Below, one piece after another: positions 39,453 to 47,480 of a stretch of DNA of 47,976 nucleotides. Made by a program: the position numbers and the translations under genes. This DNA comes from a virus. The notes beneath the pieces are model-generated. The model saw only the letters and a list, made by a program, of their open reading frames with translations. It made no database searches and was not told the DNA's origin. The stretch spans positions 1 through 47,976 of IMG/VR virus record IMGVR_UViG_3300036944_000524, one strand, 5' to 3'. Position 1 is the stretch's first letter, and each line of letters opens with the position of its first letter.

Positions 39453-39809
39453 ATGAGCGAACAACATACGCAAGGGCAGCTGCACGTTTGCAGCCATTCC
39501 AACAAAGTAATCCGGAATGACATTGGAACATGGGTTGCTGACTGCAATAAACTTGCCGGGCCTACGGATGGCAGTGCTGCTAATGCGGCGCGACTGGTCG
39601 CCTGCTGGAATATCGCGGAAGGCATGCAGACAAAAGAAATAGAGCAAGGCACGCCGCTTGTAAAGGTGCGCGACAAAATCAACGCACAAGCGCAAGAACT
39701 GGCGGCGGCGAGGGCGCTGCTGGAAAGCGTATTGCCTGCAATTACCGACAAGGTTGGATATCGCACTGTTGCGGAATCTGTTCGCGCATTCCTGAAAGGA
39801 GGCAAGTGA
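39453..39809 (+). CDS. Small phage protein, unknown
   Basis: A 118-residue protein. The start (SEQHTQGQLHVCSHSNKVI) and AANAARLVACWNIAEGM fit a common family of small phage proteins with no known activity. The C-terminal part is a long helix. The ATG at 39453 has GGAGGA upstream and is favoured over the ATG at 39441. Confidence 0.65.
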   Translation: MSEQHTQGQLHVCSHSNKVIRNDIGTWVADCNKLAGPTDGSAANAARLVACWNIAEGMQTKEIEQGTPLVKVRDKINAQAQELAAARALLESVLPAITDKVGYRTVAESVRAFLKGGK

Positions 39810-39994
39810 TGCAAACCGACAAAATGCTACAGCGCCTTACGCGCATGACCGAAGCCCAACTGGGCTACCGCGACTATGCCGAAATCGAAGGCTACTACAC
39901 GCTTGCAGGGCCGGAATACGACACCAGCAAGCTACAGGACGTAAGCCGGGAACGGATCGTGACGATTTTTAACAAACACTTTGAGGTGCAGTGA
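39809..39994 (+). CDS. Small protein, unknown
   Basis: A 61-residue protein (QLGYRDYAEIEGYYTLAGPE). The ATG follows AAAGGAGG, a strong ribosome site that lies in the end of the previous gene; a GTG precedes the ATG directly. The two stop/start overlaps show tight coupling in this run of small genes. Confidence 0.6.
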   Translation: MQTDKMLQRLTRMTEAQLGYRDYAEIEGYYTLAGPEYDTSKLQDVSRERIVTIFNKHFEVQ

Positions 39995-40425
39995 TGGACG
40001 TTACTTACAAAAATGGGATTGCAATTGTGGTTACGCCAGCCCGAACAACGCAAGTCAATGTAGCAGCTACCGCAGACCTGTACATCAAAGGATGCTCAAT
40101 TCGCGCCAGCAAAACTGACGCGCTGGCGCTGGCCGTAGGATACATTGCAATGGCCGAAGAAAACCGCCATCTGGCCTCAGAGCTTGCTGCGGCCCGTGCA
40201 GGCCAGATCGGGAAGGATTCGGCATCAGCAATGCAGGATGCGCGCAAAGCCGTCGCTAATCTGCGCTATGCCGCCGATGTATTCATGGATATATACGACA
40301 CTGGCAACGCCCCAGATAGCGCAGCAGAAGGCGCTTTGCGCAATGCAATTGGCGAAGCGGAGCATTGGCTTGTTTTGGATGCCAGCGCCGCTGGTGATCG
40401 TTACAAAATCCTTGGGGGCAAGTAA
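39994..40425 (+). CDS. Small protein, unknown
   Basis: A 143-residue protein. The first third is beta-like (NGIAIVVTPARTTQVNVAAT); the remainder is alanine-rich helix (YIAMAEENRHLASELAAARA, LRNAIGEAEHWLVLDA). No family recognised. Start at ATG 39994 with GAGGTG upstream. Confidence 0.6.
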   Translation: MDVTYKNGIAIVVTPARTTQVNVAATADLYIKGCSIRASKTDALALAVGYIAMAEENRHLASELAAARAGQIGKDSASAMQDARKAVANLRYAADVFMDIYDTGNAPDSAAEGALRNAIGEAEHWLVLDASAAGDRYKILGGK

Positions 40426-40619
40426 TGCACGGCGAAGACGACGACATGAAGCGCGGCGAAGAATTCTCCGTAGCCGGATGGCTAATCATCATTTACGTGA
40501 CGGCGACGATCCTCGCGGCGCTGGTAACGTGGCCGATGATTGATCCCGATGTGCCTATCGAGGCGTTTTTGCTCTGCGGCGCTATCGGCGGGTTTTTCCT
40601 GGGGCGCTACATGCCGTAG
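40425..40619 (+). CDS. Small two-helix membrane protein
   Basis: A 64-residue protein with two membrane segments (about residues 17-38, GWLIIIYVTATILAALVTW, and 46-61, AFLLCGAIGGFFLGRYM). Both ends likely face the cytoplasm. It overlaps the stop of the preceding gene (TAATG). Size and topology would also fit a holin or antiholin, though the lysis genes lie on the other strand. Confidence 0.6.
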   Translation: MHGEDDDMKRGEEFSVAGWLIIIYVTATILAALVTWPMIDPDVPIEAFLLCGAIGGFFLGRYMP

Positions 40620-40674
40620 CCCTTGCATTGCTGGACGGCAGTGCTAACCTGTTTTGACCACTTCGGAGGGCATC

Positions 40675-40806
40675 ATGGAACACCCAAGCAAACAGCAAGT
40701 TCGGCAGTACATGCAAGAGCGCAACAAGGCCAAAACCCCGCCGCCTACGCCAGAGCAAATCCGGCGTGAGTTGGGCTGGAGCATGTTGCAGGGTCAGAAG
40801 CGCTAA
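40675..40806 (+). CDS. Very small basic protein
   Basis: A 43-residue protein (EHPSKQQVRQYMQERNKAKT, then PPPTPEQIRRELGWSML). It is preceded by GGAGGG 5 bases before the ATG. Short, basic and proline-containing; no family recognised. It lies in the gap between two membrane protein genes. Confidence 0.65.
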   Translation: MEHPSKQQVRQYMQERNKAKTPPPTPEQIRRELGWSMLQGQKR

Positions 40807-40856
40807 AATTACGCGAAGCCCCGCCGCGAGTTGTGGGGTATTTATGGAGAAATGGA

Positions 40857-41348
40857 ATGGAATTTTTTATTGCCTGCACGTTGTTTTGCATCGGTGCAAT
40901 CCTTGTATCGCATTACTTTATGGCCACTGTGCCAGCGCGAAAGCGCGAAGCAAAGCGAGTAAAGGAGCGCATGGACCGGGACATTGAGAAGCATCGCCAG
41001 CAAGCTGCTGAAACACGCAAGCGGATTGATGCGGGAACCAGGATTGCATCCAGCAAAGCGCCAATTAGCACCGGCAGCAATCGCAATGCAAGCATGCATA
41101 CGCACACCGGCATCAGTAGCCGCCGCGATACGGCCATCGATGATCTGCTTAATCCAATGAATCTGTCCAGCCCGCTTAATCCAATCTATAGCCAACCGGC
41201 TTATGAATCGCCGTCGCGCAGCCATTCCCACGACTGCGGGAGCCGCCACAGCAGCAGCGATAGCCATTCGCATCACAGCAGCAGTCCTAGCTATAGCTGC
41301 GACAGCGGCAGTTCAAGCGACAGCGGCAGCTCAAACAGCAGCGACTAG
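40857..41348 (+). CDS. Membrane-anchored Ser/His-rich protein
   Basis: A 163-residue protein. A single membrane helix at residues 2-23 (MEFFIACTLFCIGAILVSHY) is followed by a charged coiled coil (about 28-60) and a low-complexity tail rich in S, H and D (from about 115, for example SHSHDCGSRHSSSDSHSHH). The tail may bind metal. The ATG at 40857 follows GGAG. Last gene of the rightward operon, ending 3 bases from the holin stop on the other strand. Confidence 0.65.
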   Translation: MEFFIACTLFCIGAILVSHYFMATVPARKREAKRVKERMDRDIEKHRQQAAETRKRIDAGTRIASSKAPISTGSNRNASMHTHTGISSRRDTAIDDLLNPMNLSSPLNPIYSQPAYESPSRSHSHDCGSRHSSSDSHSHHSSSPSYSCDSGSSSDSGSSNSSD

Positions 41349-41351
41349 CAA

Positions 41352-41888
41352 TCATTTTGGCGGCGTGGACTGGGCAAGTAGCTTGTTCTTGTCCGCGCTG
41401 CTTCGCGTGCTGCCATACAGCCACATGAAGATACTGGCTACCGCAGTTCCCAGCAAGAACCCCAGCACGGTAGCGGAATTTGCTTTGCCCGCATCAGACG
41501 GCGGCGCCCAAAACGTCACGCCGACGATGTACGCCATCGAGAACAGTGACCACGCTGCGGCGAAGTAGTAAGCAAACCGTTTGCTGAACAAGTCATCCTG
41601 CGCTAGTGCTTTGCCTTGCATTGCGCGTGCGTCCTGCGCATCGGCCAAAAATGACTTCTCAAGGTCGGCTTGTTGCGCTGCCATGGATAATTGGAACTCC
41701 AGCGCCTTATCCGGGTCAGCCTGTATCACGGAAAGCGCCGCAGAAGGGCTAGAAGCACCCGCCACGGCCATGGCGACGTTGGCGACATGCGAAGCCACCT
41801 GTTCTGCCTTATCGCTGCCCGTGAGCAGTTTTATGATGTTTGGCGCGTATTGGGCCAAACTCATAGCGATTGGGATTAGCGGGGCCAT
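41352..41888 (-). CDS. Holin-like membrane protein (3TM type)
   Basis: A 178-residue protein in the lysis cassette after the lysozyme gene. Hydrophobic segments at about 1-13, 104-125 (YYFAAAWSLFSMAYIVGVTF) and 140-160 (ATVLGFLLGTAVASIFMWLY) fit holins of the GTA 3TM type. It would open the inner membrane and release the lysozyme. Last gene of the late operon. Confidence 0.75.
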   Translation of the reverse strand: MAPLIPIAMSLAQYAPNIIKLLTGSDKAEQVASHVANVAMAVAGASSPSAALSVIQADPDKALEFQLSMAAQQADLEKSFLADAQDARAMQGKALAQDDLFSKRFAYYFAAAWSLFSMAYIVGVTFWAPPSDAGKANSATVLGFLLGTAVASIFMWLYGSTRSSADKNKLLAQSTPPK

Positions 41889-42304
41889 CAGTATTCCCCT
41901 GTGCGGAATTGTCGCGCCAGCGTCTGCGCACGGCCCTTAACCTGCTTTGCCCACAGCGAATCGAGCATTTCAGTAGCGGCCAGTTCCCACTTGCCAGTCT
42001 GCGCAAACGCCAGGAACTTGCGGAACTGGACCAATCGCGGCGCTCCCATGTTGAACATCATGTCAACCAAGACATTTTGACGCACATCGTCAAGCTGTCG
42101 CCACCATGGCGTTACGCGGTCCAATTCTGCGACAGCCTCCGCAACGTCGTTTTTCAACATCAGCGCGATTTCGCTCGGGCGGAATGGCTTGTCACTCAGA
42201 TTGCGACCGACGCCGCCAGTGAGTTTGCCTACCGTGTCAACGTACACGCGGGCGCGTTCGCCTTCGTGCAGGCGTAGCTGGGAGAATAGCTTTTCTTCGT
42301 TCAT
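41888..42304 (-). CDS. Endolysin, T4-type lysozyme (GH24)
   Basis: A 138-residue muramidase. The catalytic triad of T4 lysozyme is present with the right spacing: E14 (HEGER), D23 (YVDTVG) and T29 (LTGGVG). The helix NVLVDMMFNMGAPRLVQFRKF and the C-terminal RAQTLARQFRTGEY also fit. There is no signal peptide, so it depends on the holin. Stop and start overlap with both neighbours. Confidence 0.92.
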   Translation of the reverse strand: MNEEKLFSQLRLHEGERARVYVDTVGKLTGGVGRNLSDKPFRPSEIALMLKNDVAEAVAELDRVTPWWRQLDDVRQNVLVDMMFNMGAPRLVQFRKFLAFAQTGKWELAATEMLDSLWAKQVKGRAQTLARQFRTGEY

Positions 42305-42633
42305 GGGTTCCGCCTCATCATTTCCAGCATCAGGGCAAGTTTTTCATTCAGGCCGCGTTCCATCATTTCAATGCGCCCTGTGATTGACTCTTGCACAGCG
42401 TTGATCTTGTCGGCGCTTAATCGTTCCATGCGCTCCATTTCTCGTTCATGGGCAATTCGTGCCTGAGTAAGCTCGGATTTCAAATCGTCAATTTGCTTTT
42501 CAGTCTGCTCTTTGTCGGCTTTTGAGCTAATGCCCTTGCTAATCTTCCCATGCTCCAGCTTAACAAAACCAGCAATCACGGCAACCAGTGCAAATGGAAT
42601 TGCCTTAACGGCATCGGTAATATCAAGCTGCAT
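42301..42633 (-). CDS. Membrane coiled-coil protein (spanin or antiholin candidate)
   Basis: A 110-residue protein. An N-terminal membrane helix (about residues 9-24, AIPFALVAVIAGFVKL) is followed by a long charged coiled coil (KADKEQTEKQIDDLKSELTQ onward). This layout fits an inner-membrane spanin or a lysis regulator. It overlaps the lysozyme gene start by 4 bases. No outer spanin lipoprotein is seen next to it. Confidence 0.65.
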   Translation of the reverse strand: MQLDITDAVKAIPFALVAVIAGFVKLEHGKISKGISSKADKEQTEKQIDDLKSELTQARIAHEREMERMERLSADKINAVQESITGRIEMMERGLNEKLALMLEMMRRNP

Positions 42634-42991
42634 TTTTTAGCTCCGTAAATGGCTTGGAAAGTATTGCGCAAACCGCTAATTCGGAATGCTCACAAATTAT
42701 TACTGCTGCGTGATATTGGCTTTCCGGTTGATATCCGTCAAGAATCCAGCCCAGCCCATGAAATGCAGAAAGCATTGCGGATACAACAACAATAACAGGT
42801 GATGCCTCGCAAGATATCCGCAAAGCAATAAGCGCAATCAAGAATTCGCCCAGCGCGCAATAAAGGTAAAAGTACACATCAGGGACAGGTATAAACACCC
42901 CAATCCCCACTACAGCAGAAAGCGAAAACATGCGCCAGTCACCCCAATTGATGACCAGCGCAGCTAACAGCAATATGCCGTAGGTGTTCAT
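42623..42991 (-). CDS. Multi-helix membrane protein, unknown
   Basis: A 122-residue hydrophobic protein with three or four membrane helices (GILLLAALVINW, FSLSAVVGIGVFIPV, YLYCALGEFLIALIALRI, VIVVVSAMLSAFHG). It sits in the lysis cassette and could be a second holin or an immunity protein. The stop overlaps the coiled-coil gene by 11 bases. No family recognised. Confidence 0.6.
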   Translation of the reverse strand: MNTYGILLLAALVINWGDWRMFSLSAVVGIGVFIPVPDVYFYLYCALGEFLIALIALRISCEASPVIVVVSAMLSAFHGLGWILDGYQPESQYHAAVIICEHSELAVCAILSKPFTELKNAA

Positions 42992-43185
42992 TATTTCGGC
43001 TTAGGTGGCGGCGGGTTTCCGTTGCCAACATTAACGGTCGGAGTTGGCTCGTATGGGTCGCCAACCTTGCCGGAGAAGTCGTCGGCAACCTGGATTGCTT
43101 GTCCTTCTTCGCTGGTGACGGTTACGCCGTCTCTAACGGTCGCGGTTCCGATAATAACGCTATCTTTTACAGTGATAAATTTCAT
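42991..43185 (-). CDS. Small fiber-region protein with PPPP tail
   Basis: A 64-residue protein. The N-terminal 40 residues are a regular beta-strand pattern (ITVKDSVIIGTATVRDGV). It ends VGNGNPPPPKPK, the same phrase as the linker before the lysozyme domain of the tape measure. It is tightly packed between the fiber-associated gene and the membrane gene. It may be a virion component. Confidence 0.6.
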   Translation of the reverse strand: MKFITVKDSVIIGTATVRDGVTVTSEEGQAIQVADDFSGKVGDPYEPTPTVNVGNGNPPPPKPK

Positions 43186-43476
43186 TTAATCAACTTTCCG
43201 TGCTGAGATTTGAAGGAATGAGCCTAATGTCCCGGTAATAACTTGGGCTTGCCCAGCACTAGCGTAATAACAAATGCTAGTTTGGGACGATGCCGGTATA
43301 TTAAAAACTATAGAATTGACGCTAAAATTAACGGCGCCACCTGTATTCGTTGAACCGTTAATTTTAATCTCAACGGTGGTTGTTGGCGTATAGTTGGTAG
43401 TCGCAACGCCGCTAGTGCTGGCAACCAATGTCGTCGGGGATGCAGCCCCTTGCTTAAGAAGATCACTTGTAAACAT
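43186..43476 (-). CDS. Fiber-associated beta protein
   Basis: A 96-residue beta-rich protein (TSGVATTNYTPTTTVEIKI, then FNIPASSQTSICYYASAGQA). Its start overlaps the stop of the tail fiber gene and has GGAGGG upstream. Position right after a fiber gene suggests a chaperone or cap of the fiber, but the composition is that of a structural protein. Confidence 0.6.
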   Translation of the reverse strand: MFTSDLLKQGAASPTTLVASTSGVATTNYTPTTTVEIKINGSTNTGGAVNFSVNSIVFNIPASSQTSICYYASAGQAQVITGTLGSFLQISARKVD

Positions 43477-44708
43477 TATGAAGCCCTCCAATTAGTGCCG
43501 TCATACCAAATCTGAAACTCTAAGCCAAGAGTGTTGCAGACCAGTTGATTGCCTGTAAACCCGTTGCTGGTGAAATTAATCCCGCCTGCAAAATTGATGG
43601 TGAAGTTGTTTGCCCCCCATGTCCCGGCAGCGTCAGCAAACAGCAGCGAATCGCCAATGGTAGGGGCCACCATTGTAGCGCACGCGAAAGCGCCCGCAGT
43701 GGTGTTGATGTTGTACTGGCCAGGGCCAAGAGTGCCAGGTGCAGAATCGACGTAAGTGCGGCCCGGTGCGATACCAAACGGCAGCCCTCCATCTTGCAAC
43801 CGGCCAGTTGTCCCAGCGAATACCGCAAGGTGGCCATTCGTGACCGCGCCGAATACCTGCTGTACGTCTTGAATCTGCCAGCGCGTGCCATCATCAATCA
43901 CAACGACCAAATCGCCCGCGTTAATTTCGCCGCCGACGCACGCAACCGGGCCGGTATTGCTTTTTTTGAATGCGTTACGCACGCCAACGCCGGAAACATT
44001 TAGCGTCAGCGCTCCTGTGTTCGTAAAGCCAGCGATGAACGAAATAGCCTTGCCTGCAACGTATGCCGTCAGCGGCACAGCAGGCGTCAGCGTTTGTGCA
44101 TTTGCAGCGCCGCCAGAAGTCCCGGCGTACTGGATGCCATCACCGCCAGCCGTGCGCCATACCGCAGTGCCAGCCGTGCCAGTGGTCGTACAAACCCACA
44201 ATTGGCTATTGGTGATATCCCACAGCAAGGTAGGCTGCGTTGCGTTGCTGGTGGCTGCATAGCCCGCAACGTTTCCGTTGGGGTTGCCAGCGTATGCCTT
44301 GATGCCGCCGCCGTAGATCGCCCATTGCGTACCGATGCTGGCAGGGGTGGTGTTCGGGTTCGTGGTGTTGCTATTCGCCAGCGAGATAAACACGGTACGA
44401 CCATCAGCGCCAAGTATCGTTGCGGACGCGTTATAGCCACCTGTGGCGGCGACAAGCGCGGCGTCGTACTGGTAAAGGCCACCTGCCTCAACCCACAGCG
44501 TGTGCTGTGTTACGGCATTTAGTGCGCCATTGAAATCTCGGCGCGATGGCGGTTTGCCGCCGTCTTGAATCTTTACACTCAAAATCGGGGGAAAGCCATC
44601 CTCATACGACGCTAGGCCCGGAGTCGGACTGGGGCTGTTTGGGATGACATTCTTGTCCCCTGAGTCAGCGAATGGCTGTAGGATTGTGATCGGGTAGGAT
44701 ACTGCCAT
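43476..44708 (-). CDS. Tail fiber protein
   Basis: A 410-residue protein rich in G, T, N and A with repeating short beta segments. The N-terminus (PITILQPFADSGDKNVIPN, SVKIQDGGKPPSRRDFNGAL) is a typical fiber attachment domain; the latter phrase is found in many phage fibers. The C-terminal region should hold the receptor-binding tip. Located between the DUF2612 baseplate protein and small fiber-region genes. Confidence 0.75.
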   Translation of the reverse strand: MAVSYPITILQPFADSGDKNVIPNSPSPTPGLASYEDGFPPILSVKIQDGGKPPSRRDFNGALNAVTQHTLWVEAGGLYQYDAALVAATGGYNASATILGADGRTVFISLANSNTTNPNTTPASIGTQWAIYGGGIKAYAGNPNGNVAGYAATSNATQPTLLWDITNSQLWVCTTTGTAGTAVWRTAGGDGIQYAGTSGGAANAQTLTPAVPLTAYVAGKAISFIAGFTNTGALTLNVSGVGVRNAFKKSNTGPVACVGGEINAGDLVVVIDDGTRWQIQDVQQVFGAVTNGHLAVFAGTTGRLQDGGLPFGIAPGRTYVDSAPGTLGPGQYNINTTAGAFACATMVAPTIGDSLLFADAAGTWGANNFTINFAGGINFTSNGFTGNQLVCNTLGLEFQIWYDGTNWRAS

Positions 44709-44717
44709 GATGGTCCT

Positions 44718-45368
44718 TTAGTAGTCCGCGAGTATGCCGTCTTGATCAAATGGCGACCATGATTCGGCCTCGGAAAAACCGAAATACGGGTTGATAGTGA
44801 ACATGTTAACAAATCCCACGCCTGATGGGCGCATTGCCACAGCGCCGGAATTAATCAGCGCGTATTCGTAAGGCTCTGGCGCGTAGTAAAAGGCGTATTG
44901 GATCGTCATGGACGCCACTTTGCGCACAAACGCATTGCCCCGGCCATCTTCCATCTGCCGCAATCCGCGATTTATTCCTGATGCGCTGCTGTCGCTCACG
45001 TTGGCCGACGCCTTTAACAGCAAAGCGCGTCGATATTGCGAGTCATTCATGCTGTACGGGCCAGCGGGTAGCGTGAACGGATAGATTGCCGGGATAGTCA
45101 ACTGGCGCGGCAAGTCAATAATTCGCCCCAGTATGTCCAGCCCGAAGCCCTGCGCGGTGCCAATATTCCAAATCAGGTCATAAAACGACTGAAACAAATC
45201 CTGCGGGTTGATCTGCTGGTTAAGGTTGTTCACCATTTGCAGCAGAGTAGGACTGTTTGCGTATTGGCTGATTACCGTTGCGTAGGGGCGAAACGGGCCA
45301 ACGCCGGAATTTCCACCGGTCAGCCCCGGCTGCCAGTAGCCGTCACCTACGTATTTAGCGTCAGTCAT
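44718..45368 (-). CDS. Baseplate protein (DUF2612)
   Basis: A 216-residue protein. ISQYANSPTLLQMVNNLNQQINP and FYDLIWNIGTAQGFGLDILG are the signature of DUF2612, which fits gpI-like baseplate wedge proteins that connect fibers. The start is set at ATG 45368; an upstream TTG would add five residues. It precedes the tail fiber gene. Confidence 0.8.
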   Translation of the reverse strand: MTDAKYVGDGYWQPGLTGGNSGVGPFRPYATVISQYANSPTLLQMVNNLNQQINPQDLFQSFYDLIWNIGTAQGFGLDILGRIIDLPRQLTIPAIYPFTLPAGPYSMNDSQYRRALLLKASANVSDSSASGINRGLRQMEDGRGNAFVRKVASMTIQYAFYYAPEPYEYALINSGAVAMRPSGVGFVNMFTINPYFGFSEAESWSPFDQDGILADY

Positions 45369-45391
45369 AGTCCATGCCCACAAAAAGCATT

Positions 45392-47473
45392 TTACGGAAT
45401 TGCGGTTATTGATATGTTGATATGCTGCACGTTTGCATACCCAGTGTTCCCACCAAACCTTATAACAGTGTTGGCTAAATTAATGTTATCAGTCGCGGCA
45501 AATGATACCCGATATTCAGCCCAAGACGTGTTTGAAATCGTTACTTCTGGTGATCCTATTAACGAGCCGTCAATATCAAGAAACGCGGTGCAATATGAGC
45601 TTCCTGAGTTATTTTTTGCCCAAAAAGTAATTTCAACAATGCAGTTTTTTAGCGCCGCATAAGATGAAAGGTGAATATCGCCATATTCCCCCGCCACAGT
45701 TCGCAACGATGCAGTGCCGCCAAGTATATTTACGGTATCCCGAACCCAAAAAGTTCCACCAAACCCGGTGTATGTAAAGTATGCCGTATTGGCTGGCAAA
45801 TTTACCCATGCAGAGTCTAAATTTACTTTTTCTGGATAATATGTTTTTGCGCCATCAGTAATTACAATGTTGTTGCGCCTTTGCGTGGCATCCTCATTTG
45901 GGATGTATATTTTTTTCACAAATGGCTGTGATGTTGAATAGTAATTATTAAGCCCTATTTTCATCTGGCCATCAATCCCGCCATTTGTTACACCGTAAGC
46001 ATTGACGCTTATACCATAGCGTTGGGGGTTTGGCGTTGTTGTGTTTATGATCGTGTTACCTGAAATCACATTTTCATTTCCGCCAATCAAAATTCCTGAC
46101 GAATACGTTGCGGCATTTGTCACTTTTGAGCAATCGCGAGTCACATTGCCGATAACAGAATTCCCAATGCTGCCGCCTTCAAGTGAAATTCCTGAATACG
46201 AAATTCCTTCAACAGTATTACCTATGACTGTGCAATAAGAAGACCCGCCCGCCAATATGATGCCGGAATCGCCCGACCCTGTGCAGCTATTTGCACTAAC
46301 AGTAATGTCGGTTGACGTATCGTTCACTTGGATGTTTTCAGCGCTTCGGAACCCGATAAGTTTAACAACTTTGCCAACGCCAGGGGCTGCCGAAAAAGTA
46401 ACTTGCCAATTGGTTGTTGGCGTTGCTGCTGGAACAGTGGGGCTAAATGTCAGGCCAGAATCCACTGGCATACCATCAACTTGTATCCCGGCCAGGTGTA
46501 TCGGTTTGCTCATGACAAAATTAAACACGGTCTGCCCGGAAATTGCCGTAACGGATGATGTGTACTCAGTGCCAAAGCAGATGTTGTTTGCAATGCTGCC
46601 GTGGCGCGCATTCCGAGTTTGAATGCACCAATTTTCAATGTTGGTGAATTGGTTCAGCGATGCCAGTAAATGAATCGAGTTCTCAAAAACAACAGAAGTC
46701 ACAATTCGGTCAATTTCCCTGCCGTCAAAGCGGTTATTGCTTACCGTTGTGTACTGGTCGCCAGTGCTAAAAATGTAATGCCCAACATCACCATAAAATA
46801 AATTTTGGCTGAAGGCATTTCGTTTACCTCCGTTCAGGAACACATACAGCGAGGAATTTGAGTTTACATCCCATCCAGATACAGAGCAGTTATCGCCAGG
46901 GAAAGTAAAAAGAACAACTCCAGAGCTACCCTTGATAGTAGCCCCATTGCCTTGCATTTCTTTGTTTGATGGCACCGAAACATTACTGCTGATCAGGTAT
47001 GTTGCACCAGAGGAGCCGCTTATTTTAGGCGATATTGACAGAGCCAAAGCAAAACTTGCGCTGCAATCGGTCAAGCCTGATGTGTCAGCACTAGCCCAAT
47101 CAACGCAAACAGGGCCTGAGAATCGACGCTTCCACCGCATCCCGTTGGATGCCACAATCACTGTGCAAGAATTATCTAGGCTTGTGCTATCGGATGGGTC
47201 AGCCGTGAAATTCCCTGCAATGCCAGACGGCGATGCAATGCCGGAATACCCCGTAATATAAACAGATTCAAAATCTCCCTCATATGCGCGCAGTGCCGAA
47301 TAGTCAGAAAGATTGATGGCGGCAATTTGCCCGGAAGTTGACGCCTGTGCCGCGTCAGCCGTTGCCTGTGCAGTAACAACGCCGTTTTTCAAATTTACGA
47401 AATTCGCATCAACCTGTGAGTCCGTCAGCGGGAAAGTTTGCGACAGTCGCGTGTGAATGATTGGATCAGGCAT
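45392..47473 (-). CDS. Tailspike with pectin-lyase-like beta-helix
   Basis: A 693-residue protein. The N-terminus (HTRLSQTFPLTDSQVDANFVN) is a fiber-type virion anchor. Residues about 120-520 are repeated short strands with G-N turns (NSVIGNVTRDCSK, NENVISGNTIINTT), as in parallel beta-helix polysaccharide depolymerases. The end (about 570-693) resembles a carbohydrate-binding jelly roll (CIVEITFWAKNNSGSSY). It could degrade capsule or O-antigen. The ATG at 47473 has GAGA upstream and lies 7 bases after the J-like gene stop. GC is lower than in neighbours. Confidence 0.8.
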   Translation of the reverse strand: MPDPIIHTRLSQTFPLTDSQVDANFVNLKNGVVTAQATADAAQASTSGQIAAINLSDYSALRAYEGDFESVYITGYSGIASPSGIAGNFTADPSDSTSLDNSCTVIVASNGMRWKRRFSGPVCVDWASADTSGLTDCSASFALALSISPKISGSSGATYLISSNVSVPSNKEMQGNGATIKGSSGVVLFTFPGDNCSVSGWDVNSNSSLYVFLNGGKRNAFSQNLFYGDVGHYIFSTGDQYTTVSNNRFDGREIDRIVTSVVFENSIHLLASLNQFTNIENWCIQTRNARHGSIANNICFGTEYTSSVTAISGQTVFNFVMSKPIHLAGIQVDGMPVDSGLTFSPTVPAATPTTNWQVTFSAAPGVGKVVKLIGFRSAENIQVNDTSTDITVSANSCTGSGDSGIILAGGSSYCTVIGNTVEGISYSGISLEGGSIGNSVIGNVTRDCSKVTNAATYSSGILIGGNENVISGNTIINTTTPNPQRYGISVNAYGVTNGGIDGQMKIGLNNYYSTSQPFVKKIYIPNEDATQRRNNIVITDGAKTYYPEKVNLDSAWVNLPANTAYFTYTGFGGTFWVRDTVNILGGTASLRTVAGEYGDIHLSSYAALKNCIVEITFWAKNNSGSSYCTAFLDIDGSLIGSPEVTISNTSWAEYRVSFAATDNINLANTVIRFGGNTGYANVQHINISITAIP

Positions 47474-47480
47474 AGTTTTC

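Noticed and set aside
43476-47473. Diversity-generating retroelement acting on a fiber or spike
   Set aside because: No reverse transcriptase gene and no template/variable repeat pair were seen.
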